64,000 nt of DNA from Streptomyces griseomycini (GCF_014203535.1 NZ_JACHJI010000008.1:124001-188000); one strand, 5' to 3'. Shown: positions 8,685 through 20,554, counted from the first letter of the stretch. The notes: generated from the letters alone by a model not told the origin. Translations and numbers: made by a program.

Positions 8685-9392
8685 TCACATTCCTCGTCGG
8701 GGAGCCTCCTGGGCTCCCGGGCCGGCCGCCACCTGCCGCAGATACGGGTTGGTGGCGCGCTCCTGGCCGATGGTCGTCTGGGGGCCGTGGCCGGACAGCA
8801 CCACGGTCGAGTCGTCGAGCGGCAGGCACACGCGGGCCAGCGAGTCGAGCATCTCGGCCATGTCACCGCCGGGCAGGTCGGTGCGTCCGATGGAGCCGGC
8901 GAACAGCAGGTCGCCCGAGAAGAGGACCGGCGGGATGTCCGCCGCCTCGGGCAGGCCGAAGGTCACCGACCCCTTGGTATGGCCCGGCGCGTGCGCGACC
9001 GTCAGCTCCAGGCCCGCCAGCTCCAGCTTCGTGCCGTCGGTCAGCTCCTTGACGTCGTCCGGCTCCCCGACGGTCAGCTCGCCCATGAGCGGCATGCCGA
9101 TGGCGCGGCCTATCCCCTTCTCGGGGTCGCTCATCATGTAGCGGTCCTCGGGGTGGATCCAGGCCGGTACGTCGTGCGCCCCGCAGACCGGGACGACCGA
9201 GGCGACGTGGTCGATGTGGCCGTGGGTGAGGACGACGGCGACGGGCTTGAGCCGATGCTTCCGGACCGCCTCCTCCACTCCGGGGGCGGCCTGGTGGCCG
9301 GGGTCGATGATCACGCACTCCTCACCGGCGGCGGGGGCGACGAGATAACAGTTCGTCCCCCAGGCCCCGGCGGGGAACCCGGCAATGAGCAC
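8685..9392 (-). CDS. MBL-fold metallo-hydrolase (glyoxalase II-like)
   Basis: A 235-aa metallo-beta-lactamase-fold hydrolase. The metal-binding motif THGHIDH, the downstream APGHTKGS histidine, the FSGDLLF aspartate and the final LSGHGPQT histidine are all present, giving a complete dinuclear site. Family members hydrolyse thioesters such as S-lactoylglutathione analogues, but the substrate here is unknown. The GTG start at 9392 (VLIAGFPAGAWGTNCYLV) has AAAGGA six bases upstream. It precedes hisS by 13 bp, an arrangement common in actinobacteria. Confidence 0.9.
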   Translation of the reverse strand: MLIAGFPAGAWGTNCYLVAPAAGEECVIIDPGHQAAPGVEEAVRKHRLKPVAVVLTHGHIDHVASVVPVCGAHDVPAWIHPEDRYMMSDPEKGIGRAIGMPLMGELTVGEPDDVKELTDGTKLELAGLELTVAHAPGHTKGSVTFGLPEAADIPPVLFSGDLLFAGSIGRTDLPGGDMAEMLDSLARVCLPLDDSTVVLSGHGPQTTIGQERATNPYLRQVAAGPGAQEAPRRGM

Positions 9393-9576
9393 GATCGTCC
9401 TTCGTTTGTGTCGGTACGGGAGGCTTGCGACGGGGCTGCGCCCGTGGTCAGAGCCTACCGGCGCTGCCGATTCCTCAGCGAACCCATATACGGTACGGGG
9501 CACACGCAGGCGGTCGGCTCACCGCACGCACGCACGCGTACCGGCCGGCACACGAGACGCATGAGGAGAGAACCCG

Positions 9577-10398
9577 GTGGTCAGCCAGGAACAGCGGCGG
9601 CGTCAGCTCGCCCGGGAGAAGTTCTTGCGGCAGCAGCAGCGTCGCACCGAGGCGCGGCGCAAGGCGCGGATGCGCAACTCGGTGATCGCTTCCGTGCTCG
9701 GTGTGGTCCTGATCGGCAGCGTCGCGCTGTACACGACCGGGGCGCTCGAGCAGGACGACGACCAGGCCAACGCGAGCGCGGAGGTCACTCCGAGCGCGTC
9801 GGCCCCGAGCAAGGCGCCGGACCCGTGCGACAAGCCGGCGAAGGGCGAGCCCAAGTCGGAGACCTGGAAGAAGGAGCCGGCGATGTCCATCGACAAGTCG
9901 GCGAAGTACACCCTGAAGCTCGACACGACCTGCGGCGAGATAGACGTGGCCCTGAAGGCGTCGGCGGCGCCGCACACCGTCAACTCGTTCGACTTCCTCG
10001 CCGGCAAGGGCTACTTCGACCACACCAAGTGCCACCGGCTGACCACCAACGGCATCTACGTGCTGCAGTGCGGTGACCCGACGGGCACCGGCACCGGCGG
10101 TCCCGGCTACACGATCCCGGACGAGAACCTGAAGGACAAGAGCCTGAAGGACAACGTCTACCCGGCGGGCACGGTCGCGATGGCCAACACCGGGCAGAAG
10201 GACAGTGGCGGCAGCCAGTTCTTCCTGGTCTACCAGGACAGCCAGCTCCCGCCCAGCTACACACCGTTCGGTACCGTCTCGGAGGCCGGCATGAAGGTGC
10301 TGAAGAAGATCGCCGACGCCGGGGAGGGCACCGGGATGGGTGACGGGGCGCCCAACGCGACGGTCGTCATCGACAAGGCGACCGTCACCGAATCCTGA
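9577..10398 (+). CDS. Membrane-anchored cyclophilin-type peptidyl-prolyl isomerase
   Basis: A 273-aa protein with a basic cytoplasmic N-terminus (to about residue 32), one transmembrane helix (about 34-54), an Ala/Ser/Pro linker and a cyclophilin domain (about 105-270). Cyclophilin hallmarks include FDHTKCHRL, the GTVAMANT-like segment and GGSQFFLVYQ, the substrate-binding region. It probably assists folding of exported proteins outside the membrane. The start is GTG at 9577 with GAGGAG nine bases upstream. It is divergent from the metallo-hydrolase gene, with a 184-bp shared upstream region. Confidence 0.93.
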   Translation: MVSQEQRRRQLAREKFLRQQQRRTEARRKARMRNSVIASVLGVVLIGSVALYTTGALEQDDDQANASAEVTPSASAPSKAPDPCDKPAKGEPKSETWKKEPAMSIDKSAKYTLKLDTTCGEIDVALKASAAPHTVNSFDFLAGKGYFDHTKCHRLTTNGIYVLQCGDPTGTGTGGPGYTIPDENLKDKSLKDNVYPAGTVAMANTGQKDSGGSQFFLVYQDSQLPPSYTPFGTVSEAGMKVLKKIADAGEGTGMGDGAPNATVVIDKATVTES

Positions 10399-10536
10399 CC
10401 CTCAACTGCGAAATTTCGGTCGCGCGGGATGCGGACAGGCGTCCCGTCGGTCGCCTATGTTGGCCGTGACGAAACTGTGGACGATGCCCGGGGGAGCTCG
10501 CAGGCCCCCTCGACGGCATCATGTGGAGGAGGCGCT

Positions 10537-11766
10537 GTGAGCAGCGACCCGTGGGGCCGCGTCGACGAGACGGGGACCGTGTACGTGCGTACGGCCGACG
10601 GCGAGAAGGTCGTCGGTTCCTGGCAGGCCGGCTCTCCCGAGGAGGCGCTGGCCTACTTCGAGCGCAAGTACGAGGGCCTGGTTGTCGAGATCGGCCTCCT
10701 CGAGAAGCGAGTGAAGACCACCGACCTGTCGTCCAAGGACGCGCTGACCGCGATCGAGCACCTGCGGGAGCAGGTCGACGCCCACCACGCGGTCGGTGAC
10801 CTGGACGCCCTCGGCAAGCGGCTGGACAAGCTCGTGGAGCTGGTGGAGGCGCGTCGCGAGGAGCGCAAGGCGCAGCGGGCCCGGCAGTCCGACGAGGCGC
10901 GCCGGGCCAAGGAGGCGCTGGTCGTCGAGGCGGAGGAGCTGGCGCAGTCCGACCAGTGGCGGGCCGCCGGTGAGCGGCTGCGGGCCCTGGTGGACACCTG
11001 GAAGGGCCTGCCGCGGCTGGACCGGAAGTCCGACGACGAGCTGTGGCACCGGTTCTCGCACGCGCGGTCGGCGTTCTCCAAGCGGCGCAAGCAGCACTTC
11101 GCGCAGCTGGACGCGCAGCGCGAGGAGGCCCGCCGGACCAAGGAACGGCTGGTGGCCGAGGCCGAGTCGCTGTCGGACTCGACGGACTGGGGGCCGACCG
11201 CGGCGCGCTACCGCGAGCTGATGACGGAGTGGAAGGCCGCGGGCCGCGCCCAGCGCGAGCACGAGGAGGACCTGTGGAACCGCTTCCGCGGCGCCCAGGA
11301 CGTCTTCTTCGCCGCCCGCAGCTCGGTGTTCGCCGAGCGTGACGCGGAGCAGGCCGAGAACCTCAAGCTCAAGGAGGAGCTGGCCGGGGAGGCCGAGAAG
11401 CTCCTGCCGATCACGGACCTGAAGGCCGCGCGGGCCGCGTTCCGCGCGATCAACGAGCGCTGGGAGGCCATCGGTCACGTGCCGCGGGACGCCCGCCCGA
11501 GGGTCGAGGGCCGGATGCACGCCGTGGAGCGCGCCCTGCAGGAGGCCGAGGAGGCCGAGTGGCGCCGGACGAACCCGGAGGCACGCGCGCGTGCCGCGGG
11601 TCTGACCGGTCAGCTCCAGGCCGCCGTGGACAGGCTGAAGGGCCAGATCGAGCAGGCCCGGGCGCAGGGCAACACCGCCAAGGCGGAGAAGCTGGAGCGG
11701 GAGCTGGAGGGCCGCCAGGCCCTGCTGGACCAGGCGCTGAAGGGCCTGCAGGAGTTCGGCGGCTGA
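10537..11766 (+). CDS. DUF349 coiled-coil protein
   Basis: A 409-aa, highly charged, mostly helical protein with several DUF349 repeats (segments such as WKAAGRAQREHEEDLWNRFR and RWEAIGHVPRDARPRVEGRM). No enzyme motif is visible. DUF349 proteins are widespread in actinobacteria and of unknown function; long helices suggest a scaffold or nucleic-acid-associated role, which is inference. The GTG start at 10537 has a strong GGAGGAGG site six bases upstream, which decides against the longer reading. It ends at a strong hairpin facing relA. Confidence 0.9.
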   Translation: MSSDPWGRVDETGTVYVRTADGEKVVGSWQAGSPEEALAYFERKYEGLVVEIGLLEKRVKTTDLSSKDALTAIEHLREQVDAHHAVGDLDALGKRLDKLVELVEARREERKAQRARQSDEARRAKEALVVEAEELAQSDQWRAAGERLRALVDTWKGLPRLDRKSDDELWHRFSHARSAFSKRRKQHFAQLDAQREEARRTKERLVAEAESLSDSTDWGPTAARYRELMTEWKAAGRAQREHEEDLWNRFRGAQDVFFAARSSVFAERDAEQAENLKLKEELAGEAEKLLPITDLKAARAAFRAINERWEAIGHVPRDARPRVEGRMHAVERALQEAEEAEWRRTNPEARARAAGLTGQLQAAVDRLKGQIEQARAQGNTAKAEKLERELEGRQALLDQALKGLQEFGG

Positions 11767-11774
11767 CGCACGGC

Positions 11775-11817
11775 CGACGAAGGGGCTCCCGTACTCGGTA
11801 CGGGAGCCCCTTCGTCG
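11775..11817. terminator. Strong bidirectional terminator between DUF349 gene and relA
   Basis: A perfect 20-bp stem (11775-11794 with 11798-11817) with a 3-nt loop lies 9 bp after the DUF349 stop and 13 bp beyond the relA stop on the other strand. Its symmetry suits termination of both converging transcripts. Confidence 0.9.
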
Positions 11818-11829
11818 TCGTACGCGGCC

Positions 11830-14394
<2,565 letters not shown>

Positions 14395-14511
14395 GAGGGC
14401 TCCTCGTGCGCGATCCGGGTCCCCCGGTCAGGCTCCGGAGACCCCATGGTAGCGATCCCGTGCCTTCCGATCGCCTTCGGAACGGTGTGAGGACCGTCTA
14501 CCCGGGAAACG

Positions 14512-14549
14512 CACGGGGCGGACACCGGATTCCTCCGGGTCCGCCCGTG
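14512..14549 (-). terminator. Hairpin downstream of apt
   Basis: A stem of about 16 bp with two single-base bulges (14512-14529 with 14533-14548) lies 37 nt after the apt stop and upstream of relA. It probably ends the yajC-secDF-apt transcript or attenuates reading into relA. There is no clear U-tract. Confidence 0.6.
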
Positions 14550-14585
14550 TGTGACGAGGACTCCTCCGCCGGTGCCGGCGGCCGG

Positions 14586-15125
14586 TCAGACGGTGAGCAG
14601 CGCCTCCAGCGGTGCGCCCGCCAGGGCCGGTTCCAGACGGGCACGGCCCCCGAGGAAGCCCAGCTCCATCAGCACGGCGAGGCCCGCGACCTCGGCACCC
14701 GCCCTGCGGATGAGCTGGAGCGACGCCTCGGCGGTGCCTCCGGTGGCGAGGACGTCGTCGACCACCAGGACGCGGTCGTCCCCGGAGAGGTCCTCCGCGT
14801 GCACCTCGATCTCGGCGGACCCGTACTCCAGGTCGTACGCCTGGCTGAGGGTGGCTCCGGGGAGCTTGCCCGCCTTGCGTACGGGGATGAAGCCGAGGCC
14901 CGCGCGGACGGCGACCGGGGCGGCGAGGATGAAGCCCCGGGCCTCCAGGCCGACGACCTTCGTGGCACCGGTGCGCTCGGCGGTCCGGGCCAGGGCGTCG
15001 GTGAGCGCGGTGAACGCCGCCGGGTCCGCCAGGAGCGGGGTGATGTCCTTGAACACCACGCCCGGCTCCGGGTAGTCCGCCACGTCCCGGATACGGCTGA
15101 GCAGCAGCTCCTCGATGTCGGTCAT
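14586..15125 (-). CDS. apt: Adenine phosphoribosyltransferase
   Basis: A 179-aa type I phosphoribosyltransferase that converts adenine and PRPP to AMP in purine salvage. The PRPP-binding motif VLVVDDVLATGGTAEAS, the N-terminal YPEPGVVFKDITPLL and the GLEARGFILA segment are characteristic. The ATG at 15125 overlaps the secF stop (ATGA), so it is translationally coupled to secF. The secD-secF-apt-relA order is a familiar actinobacterial arrangement linking export, purine salvage and ppGpp genes. Confidence 0.97.
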   Translation of the reverse strand: MTDIEELLLSRIRDVADYPEPGVVFKDITPLLADPAAFTALTDALARTAERTGATKVVGLEARGFILAAPVAVRAGLGFIPVRKAGKLPGATLSQAYDLEYGSAEIEVHAEDLSGDDRVLVVDDVLATGGTAEASLQLIRRAGAEVAGLAVLMELGFLGGRARLEPALAGAPLEALLTV

Positions 15126-16237
15126 CGGCGCTTCCCCTGGGTCCGGCCCCGGCCGCGGCCGCGCGACGCGGGCTGGCTGCGCGGACCGACGACGGCGGGG
15201 GCGGCCTCTTCGTCGTCGTACGCGTCGTCGTCGGTGACCGGGGCATCCCGGAGCTCGTCCTCGGCCGCGCCGTGCGCCCGCTTGGCCAGGACGCGCTTCC
15301 TGAGGGTCTTCATCCCCGGCTCGAGCTCCTTGAGGTCGGCGACGAGCGGGGTGGCGATGAAGATCGAGGAGTACGCACCGGCGGCGAGGCCGACGAACAG
15401 CGACAGGGAGATGTCGTTCAGCATGCCGGCGCCGAGGACGCCGCCGCCGATGAACAGCAGGCCCGCCACCGGCAGCAGCGCGACCACCGTGGTGTTGATG
15501 GAGCGGACCAGGGTGCTGTTGATGGAGCGGTTGGCGATCTCGCTGTAGGTCCAGCGGGTCTGTTTGGTGATGTCCCTGGTCTGTTCCTTCAGGCTGTCGA
15601 AGACGACGACCGTGTCGTAGAGCGAGTAACCGAGGATGGTCAGCAGACCGATCACCGTGCCCGGCGTGACCTCGAAGCCGACGAGGGCGTAGATGCCGAC
15701 GGTGATGGTGATGTCGTGGATCAGCGCGACGAACGCGGCGACCGCCATGCGCCATTCGAAGGCGATCGCCAGGTAGATCACGACCAGGACCATGAAGATG
15801 CCGAGGCCCTGCCATGCCTTGTTGGCGATCTGCTCGCCCCAGCTGGGGCCGACGAGTTCGGCGTTGATCTGCTCGGCGTCGACCCCGAGGTCGTCGGCGA
15901 GCTCGTCCTTGATCTTGTCCGAGGTGCCGGTGTCGATGCCCGCGACCTGGATGCGCAGGCTGCCGTCGCCGAGCTTCTGGACGATGGCGTCGTGGCCGGA
16001 GGCGTCCTCCGCGTACTCCTCGGCGGTGGCGACCGAGACGCTCGTGTTCTTCGGGGTGGTGAAGACCGCTCCGCCCTGGAACTCGATGCCCATGTGCAGG
16101 CCCCTCACCGCCAGGCCGACGATGGCCGTGATGGTGATCAGGATGGAGATGCCGTACCAGATCTTGCGGTTCTTGACGAAGTCGTAGCCGATCTCGCCGT
16201 GGTGCAGTCGGGCGCCGAGGGTGCCGAGCTTCGACAT
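15122..16237 (-). CDS. secF: Protein translocase subunit SecF
   Basis: A 371-aa SecF that, with SecD, uses the proton motive force to aid the late steps of Sec export. Six membrane segments are visible, with the N-terminal MGIEFQGGAVF segment and the conserved GYSLYDTVVVFD helix. The C-terminus ends in an acidic and then Arg/Gly-rich tail. The ATG is one base after the secD stop, and the stop overlaps the apt start, so this is a tight operon. Confidence 0.96.
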   Translation of the reverse strand: MSKLGTLGARLHHGEIGYDFVKNRKIWYGISILITITAIVGLAVRGLHMGIEFQGGAVFTTPKNTSVSVATAEEYAEDASGHDAIVQKLGDGSLRIQVAGIDTGTSDKIKDELADDLGVDAEQINAELVGPSWGEQIANKAWQGLGIFMVLVVIYLAIAFEWRMAVAAFVALIHDITITVGIYALVGFEVTPGTVIGLLTILGYSLYDTVVVFDSLKEQTRDITKQTRWTYSEIANRSINSTLVRSINTTVVALLPVAGLLFIGGGVLGAGMLNDISLSLFVGLAAGAYSSIFIATPLVADLKELEPGMKTLRKRVLAKRAHGAAEDELRDAPVTDDDAYDDEEAAPAVVGPRSQPASRGRGRGRTQGKRR

Positions 16238-16238
16238 C

Positions 16239-18029
16239 TCAGAACTCCTTCGTCTCGACGGGGCCGGCGGCGGCCGGGACGGGGCGGCGGGTGCGGCGCA
16301 GCGGCGGCTTGGCGCCCAGGGCCTTCGGATCGAGGCCGGACCACTTGTGACCGCTCGCGAAGAACTTCCGCCGGGCCATCAGCGTCAGCAGCGGCTTGGT
16401 GAAGAGGAACACCACCACGACGTCGAGCACGGTGGTCAGGCCGAGCGTGAACGCGAAGCCCTGGACCTTGCCGACGGTGACGACGAAGAGCACCGCGGCG
16501 GCGAGGAACGACACGAAGTCGGAGACCAGGATGGTGCGCCGGGCACGCGGCCAGGCCCGCTCCACGGCGGGGCGCAGGCTGCGGCCCTCGCGGATCTCGT
16601 CCCGGACCCGTTCGAAGTACACGATGAACGAGTCCGCCGTGATGCCGATCGCCACGATCGCGCCGCACACGGCCGGCAGGTTCAGCGCGAAGCCGATGGC
16701 CGGGCCGAGCAGCGACATGATCACGTAGGTCAGTGCGGCGGACACCATCAGCGAGAGGATCGCGATGAAGGACAGACCGCGGTAGTACACCAGCAGGTAG
16801 ATGATGACCAGCGCGAGGCCGATGGCGCCGGCGATCAGGCCGGCCTGCAGCTGCTCGCCGCCGAGTGCGGCGGTGACGGTGGTGACGCTGTCCTCGCGGA
16901 AGGTCAGCGGCAGGGCGCCGTAGGACAGCATGTTGGCCAGTTCCTGGGCCGACTGCTGGGTGAAGTTGCCGGAGATCTCCGCGTTGCCGCCGGTCAGGGC
17001 CTGGCTGACGTACGGGTCGGAGACGACCTCGCCGTCCAGGACGATGGCGAACTGGTTCTGCGGGGACTGGTTCTGGGCCAGCCGGCCGGTGATGTCGGCG
17101 AACTTCTTGGCGCCCTTGTCCGAGAACTTCATCGTGACGGTCCAGCCGGCACCGGTCTGCGTGTTCAGGACCGCCTCGGCCTCGTCGACGTCCGTGCCGT
17201 CGACCGCGGCGGGGCCGAGGATGTACTTCTGCCACTGGCCCTGGGAGTTCTGGCCGCAGGCGACGGTCGACTCGGAGGCCTTGGCACCGTCACCGGCCTT
17301 GGCGCGGACGGACTCCTTGGTGCAGTCGAGCGCGGCGTACTGGGCCTGGAGCTCGCTGTCCGTCTCGCCGGAGGTGCCGCCGGTCGCGGACGGGGAGGGG
17401 GCGGCCTCGCCCTCGGCGGAGGCGCTCGCGGAGGCGGAGGGCGTCCCGTCGGCCTTCAGGGCGTCGGTGAGCGCGCGGCCCTGGGTGGTGGAGCTCGCCG
17501 ACGGGCTGGCGGAGGCGGACGGGGAGGAGCCGTCGGTCGCCTTGTCCGTGGCCTTGTCCTTGCCGGTGTCCTCGCCCGAGGGGCTTCCGGAGGCGCTCGG
17601 CGTGGGGGCGGTCCCGCCACCGGCGATTTCGGTGGCGACGACCGGGCGGAAGTAGAGCTTGGCGGTGGTGCCGACCTGGTCCCGGGCCTGCTTGGAGTTC
17701 GTGCCCTTGGGAATGTTGACGATGATGTTGCGGGTGCCCTGCGTCTGCACCTCGGCCTCGGAGACGCCAAGACCGTTGACACGGCGCTCCATGATGGAGA
17801 CCGCGGTGTCCATGTTGGTCTTGTTGATCGCCGACTCCTGGCCGGCCTCCGGCTCCGCGGCGAGCGTGATGCTCGTGCCGCCGGCCAGGTCGATGCCGAG
17901 GCGCGGAGTGGTGTGCCCGGTCGCGAACATCCCTCCGGTGAGCGCCACGATGGCGATCATGATCAGGGCCAGCGAGCGCCCGGGCTTGCTCTGGGCGCTC
18001 GCCTTCTGTCCCTTTTTGATTGCGGCCAC
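16239..18029 (-). CDS. secD: Protein translocase subunit SecD with Ser/Ala-rich insert
   Basis: A 596-aa SecD. The first transmembrane helix (residues about 19-37) is followed by LGIDLAGGTSITL, the P1 domain, and C-terminal helices carrying GTVTAALGGEQLQAG-like sequence and the RND-type ITADSFIVYFERVRDEI. Residues about 134-222 form a low-complexity Ser/Ala/Pro/Thr/Gly insert with several runs of alternating Ser and Ala. This lies in the extracytoplasmic part and is not part of the core fold. The start is GTG at 18029. It lies 1 bp upstream of secF and 133 bp downstream of yajC, with a strong hairpin between. Confidence 0.95.
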   Translation of the reverse strand: MAAIKKGQKASAQSKPGRSLALIMIAIVALTGGMFATGHTTPRLGIDLAGGTSITLAAEPEAGQESAINKTNMDTAVSIMERRVNGLGVSEAEVQTQGTRNIIVNIPKGTNSKQARDQVGTTAKLYFRPVVATEIAGGGTAPTPSASGSPSGEDTGKDKATDKATDGSSPSASASPSASSTTQGRALTDALKADGTPSASASASAEGEAAPSPSATGGTSGETDSELQAQYAALDCTKESVRAKAGDGAKASESTVACGQNSQGQWQKYILGPAAVDGTDVDEAEAVLNTQTGAGWTVTMKFSDKGAKKFADITGRLAQNQSPQNQFAIVLDGEVVSDPYVSQALTGGNAEISGNFTQQSAQELANMLSYGALPLTFREDSVTTVTAALGGEQLQAGLIAGAIGLALVIIYLLVYYRGLSFIAILSLMVSAALTYVIMSLLGPAIGFALNLPAVCGAIVAIGITADSFIVYFERVRDEIREGRSLRPAVERAWPRARRTILVSDFVSFLAAAVLFVVTVGKVQGFAFTLGLTTVLDVVVVFLFTKPLLTLMARRKFFASGHKWSGLDPKALGAKPPLRRTRRPVPAAAGPVETKEF

Positions 18030-18121
18030 CTTCTCGTACTCCCTCTCGGGCCGCTGCGCACCGGCTCAACCGGTGGCGCGGCCATGACATGGTGTCGGGA
18101 CTCCGTGCGAGCCGGTCGCGC

Positions 18122-18156
18122 CCCAGGGCGCGCGGGCCGGGCCCGCGCGCCCTGGG
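18122..18156 (-). terminator. 16-bp hairpin between yajC and secD
   Basis: A perfect 16-bp GC-rich stem (18122-18137 with 18141-18156) with a 3-nt loop begins 6 nt after the yajC stop. It sits inside what is usually one operon, so it may partially terminate or process the message. No U-tract follows. Confidence 0.65.
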
Positions 18157-18162
18157 AGACGA

Positions 18163-18651
18163 CTACTTCGCCTCGGAGTCGCCGTCGGTCTTCTTCGGCT
18201 GGTCGTCCGCCTGCGCGTCGACGGCCGGCTCGTCGGCCGTGTCCTTCTTGCCGAAGTCGACGGGCTTGTCGTCGGGGGCGGCGGCAGCGTCGGAGGACTC
18301 GTCGGTCTCGGTGAGGGAGGAGGCGTCGTCGGGGACGATGTCGGCGTCGGACTTCAGGTCGTGCTCGATGCCGTGGACGATGCGGTTGTACTCGTCGTCG
18401 CTCAGGACGGCACCGATCGAGTTCTTGGCGAACAGCAGCTCCACACCCGGTCCGGCGTCGAGGAGGACCGTGTCCTCGTTGACCTCCTTGACCGTGGCGT
18501 ACATGCCCCCGATCGTGCGGACGCCCGAACCGGGCTGCATCTGGTTCCGCATGTCGATGGCGGCCTGCTGCTTCTTCTTGGCCGAGCGGGTCATCAGGAA
18601 CATGGCCCCGATGAGCACGATGAACGGGAGGAGGGTCACGAGGCTATTCAC
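18163..18651 (-). CDS. yajC: Preprotein translocase subunit YajC
   Basis: A 162-aa YajC, the small SecDF-associated membrane subunit. One N-terminal transmembrane helix (VTLLPFIVLIGAMFLMTRSA) is followed by the conserved QPGSGVRTIGGMYATV segment. A long acidic C-terminal tail rich in Asp/Ala, extending well past the usual YajC length of about 110 residues, is typical of Streptomyces homologues. The GTG start at 18651 is chosen for its AAGGAAA ribosome site. It lies between ruvB and secD. Confidence 0.93.
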   Translation of the reverse strand: MNSLVTLLPFIVLIGAMFLMTRSAKKKQQAAIDMRNQMQPGSGVRTIGGMYATVKEVNEDTVLLDAGPGVELLFAKNSIGAVLSDDEYNRIVHGIEHDLKSDADIVPDDASSLTETDESSDAAAAPDDKPVDFGKKDTADEPAVDAQADDQPKKTDGDSEAK

Positions 18652-18814
18652 GGGACGATTTCCTTCGCACGACCGCGCAGGTGGGCGGCCTGTTGGCTGG
18701 GGGTGTGTCTGCCGCCGCGGAAGGGCGGCATCGGCGGAGTCTAAGCGAGTCCGCGCGCAGGGAACAACGCTCAGCATGGCACCCGGGTTCCTGCCCGGGC
18801 CAACGCCTCCGCCG

Positions 18815-19885
18815 TCACGCCCCGAACAAGTCCCCTTGTCCGTTTCCGGGGGCCGGTGAGCGGGGCGGGGTGAGGCCGAGGTGCGCCCATGCCGCCGGGG
18901 TGGCGATCCGCCCGCGCGGAGTGCGGGCGAGCAGGCCCTCCCGCACGAGGAAGGGTTCGGCCACCTCCTCCACGGTCTCGCGTTCCTCCCCGACCGCGAC
19001 GGCGAGCGTGGACAGGCCGACGGGGCCGCCGCCGAACAGCTTGAGCAGGGCCTGGAGCACCGCGCGGTCGAGCCGGTCCAGTCCGCGGGCGTCGACCTCG
19101 TAGACCGCGAGGGCCGCCGCGGCGATCTCCTTGGTGATCAGGCCGTCCGCCTTGACCTGCGCGTAGTCGCGGACGCGGCGCAGCAGACGGTTGGCGATCC
19201 GGGGCGTGCCGCGGGAGCGGCCGGCGATCTCGGCGGCGCCCTCGGTGTCGATCTCGACGTCGAGGAGGCCCGCCGAGCGGTGGACGACCCGCTCCAGCTC
19301 GGCGGGTCCGTAGAACTCCATGTGCGCGGTGAAGCCGAAGCGGTCGCGCAGCGGGGGCGGCAGCAGGCCCGCCCGGGTGGTGGCGCCGACCAGGGTGAAG
19401 GGGGGCAGTTCGAGGGGGATGGCGGTGGCGCCGGGGCCCTTGCCGACGATGACGTCGACGCGGAAGTCCTCCATTGCCATGTAGAGCATCTCCTCGGCGG
19501 GCCGGGACATGCGGTGGATCTCGTCGAGGAAGAGCACCTCGCCCTCCTGGAGGGAGGAGAGGATCGCCGCGAGGTCGCCGGCGTGCTGGATGGCGGGGCC
19601 GGAGGTGATGCGGATGGGGGCGCCCATCTCGGCGGCGATGATCATCGAGAGGGTGGTCTTGCCGAGGCCGGGGGCGCCGGAGAGCAGCACGTGGTCGGCG
19701 GTGGCGCCCCGCGCGCGGGCGGCGCGCAGCACGAGGTCGAGCTGCTCGCGGACCTTCTCCTGGCCGATGAACTCGCCCAGGTCCTTGGGGCGCAGGGCGG
19801 CCTCGACGGCCTGGTCCTCACGGTCGGCGACAGATCCCACCAGCCGCTCCGCGGCGGGGGTGTCGGTCGTGTCGTCCCAGTTCAT
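18815..19885 (-). CDS. ruvB: Holliday junction branch migration ATPase RuvB
   Basis: A 356-aa AAA+ motor that drives Holliday-junction branch migration with RuvA. Walker A is LLSGAPGLGKTTL, Walker B is VLFLDEIHRM, sensor 1 is LVGATTRAG, and the C-terminal winged helix is present (GGGPVGLSTLAVAVGEE). The length and start (ATG, MNWDDTTDT) are normal. It lies 63 bp downstream of ruvA on the same strand, completing ruvC-ruvA-ruvB. Confidence 0.98.
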   Translation of the reverse strand: MNWDDTTDTPAAERLVGSVADREDQAVEAALRPKDLGEFIGQEKVREQLDLVLRAARARGATADHVLLSGAPGLGKTTLSMIIAAEMGAPIRITSGPAIQHAGDLAAILSSLQEGEVLFLDEIHRMSRPAEEMLYMAMEDFRVDVIVGKGPGATAIPLELPPFTLVGATTRAGLLPPPLRDRFGFTAHMEFYGPAELERVVHRSAGLLDVEIDTEGAAEIAGRSRGTPRIANRLLRRVRDYAQVKADGLITKEIAAAALAVYEVDARGLDRLDRAVLQALLKLFGGGPVGLSTLAVAVGEERETVEEVAEPFLVREGLLARTPRGRIATPAAWAHLGLTPPRSPAPGNGQGDLFGA

Positions 19886-19948
19886 TGCTCGTGCCTCGCG
19901 GGTCGCGGTCGGATGGGTCGTCGTACGGGGAGCCGGTCGGGGTCCCGG

Positions 19949-20554
19949 TCAGCGCGCTCTGTTGAGCGTCTGCAGGGCCGCCTTCAGCAGCTGCCCCACC
20001 TGCGGGGCGCCCCCGGCCGCCTCGGCCTGCGGGGCCACGGCGGCCACCGCCTCGTCGGCCTCGCGGGTCGCGTACCCGAGGCCGATCAGGGCGGCGTGCA
20101 GCTGGTCGCGCCAGCCGGTGGTGACCGGGGCGCCGACGGCCGGTGCGCCGACCGGTTCGCCGAGGCGGTCCTTCAGCTCCAGGAGCAGCTTCTGGGCGCC
20201 CTTCTTGCCGATGCCGGGAACGGCGGTGAGTGCCTTCTCGTCGCCGGTCGAGACGGCCCGGCGCAGGGCGTCGGGAGTGTGCACGGCCAGCATGGCCTGG
20301 GCGAGGCGGGGGCCGACGCCGCTGGCGGTCTGGAGCAGTTCGAAGATCTGCCGCTCGTCGTCGTCGGCGAAGCCGTAGAGGGTGAGGGAGTCCTCACGGA
20401 CGACCAGGGACGTGGCCAGCCGGGCCGGCTGTCCGACGCGGAGGCCGGACAGTGTGTTCGGCGTGCACTGGACGGCCATGCCGACGCCTCCCACCTCGAC
20501 GACCGCGGTGTCGGGGGCGAGGGCGGCGACGGTGCCGCTGACGAAGGCGATCAT
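19949..20554 (-). CDS. ruvA: Holliday junction branch migration protein RuvA
   Basis: A 201-aa RuvA, which tetramerises on Holliday junctions and recruits RuvB. The N-terminal OB domain starts MIAFVSGTVAAL. Helix-hairpin-helix motifs (TASGVGPRLAQAML and AVPGIGKKGAQKLLLEL) and the C-terminal RuvB-binding domain are visible. Its ATG at 20554 overlaps the ruvC stop (ATGA), so the two are translationally coupled. Confidence 0.98.
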   Translation of the reverse strand: MIAFVSGTVAALAPDTAVVEVGGVGMAVQCTPNTLSGLRVGQPARLATSLVVREDSLTLYGFADDDERQIFELLQTASGVGPRLAQAMLAVHTPDALRRAVSTGDEKALTAVPGIGKKGAQKLLLELKDRLGEPVGAPAVGAPVTTGWRDQLHAALIGLGYATREADEAVAAVAPQAEAAGGAPQVGQLLKAALQTLNRAR

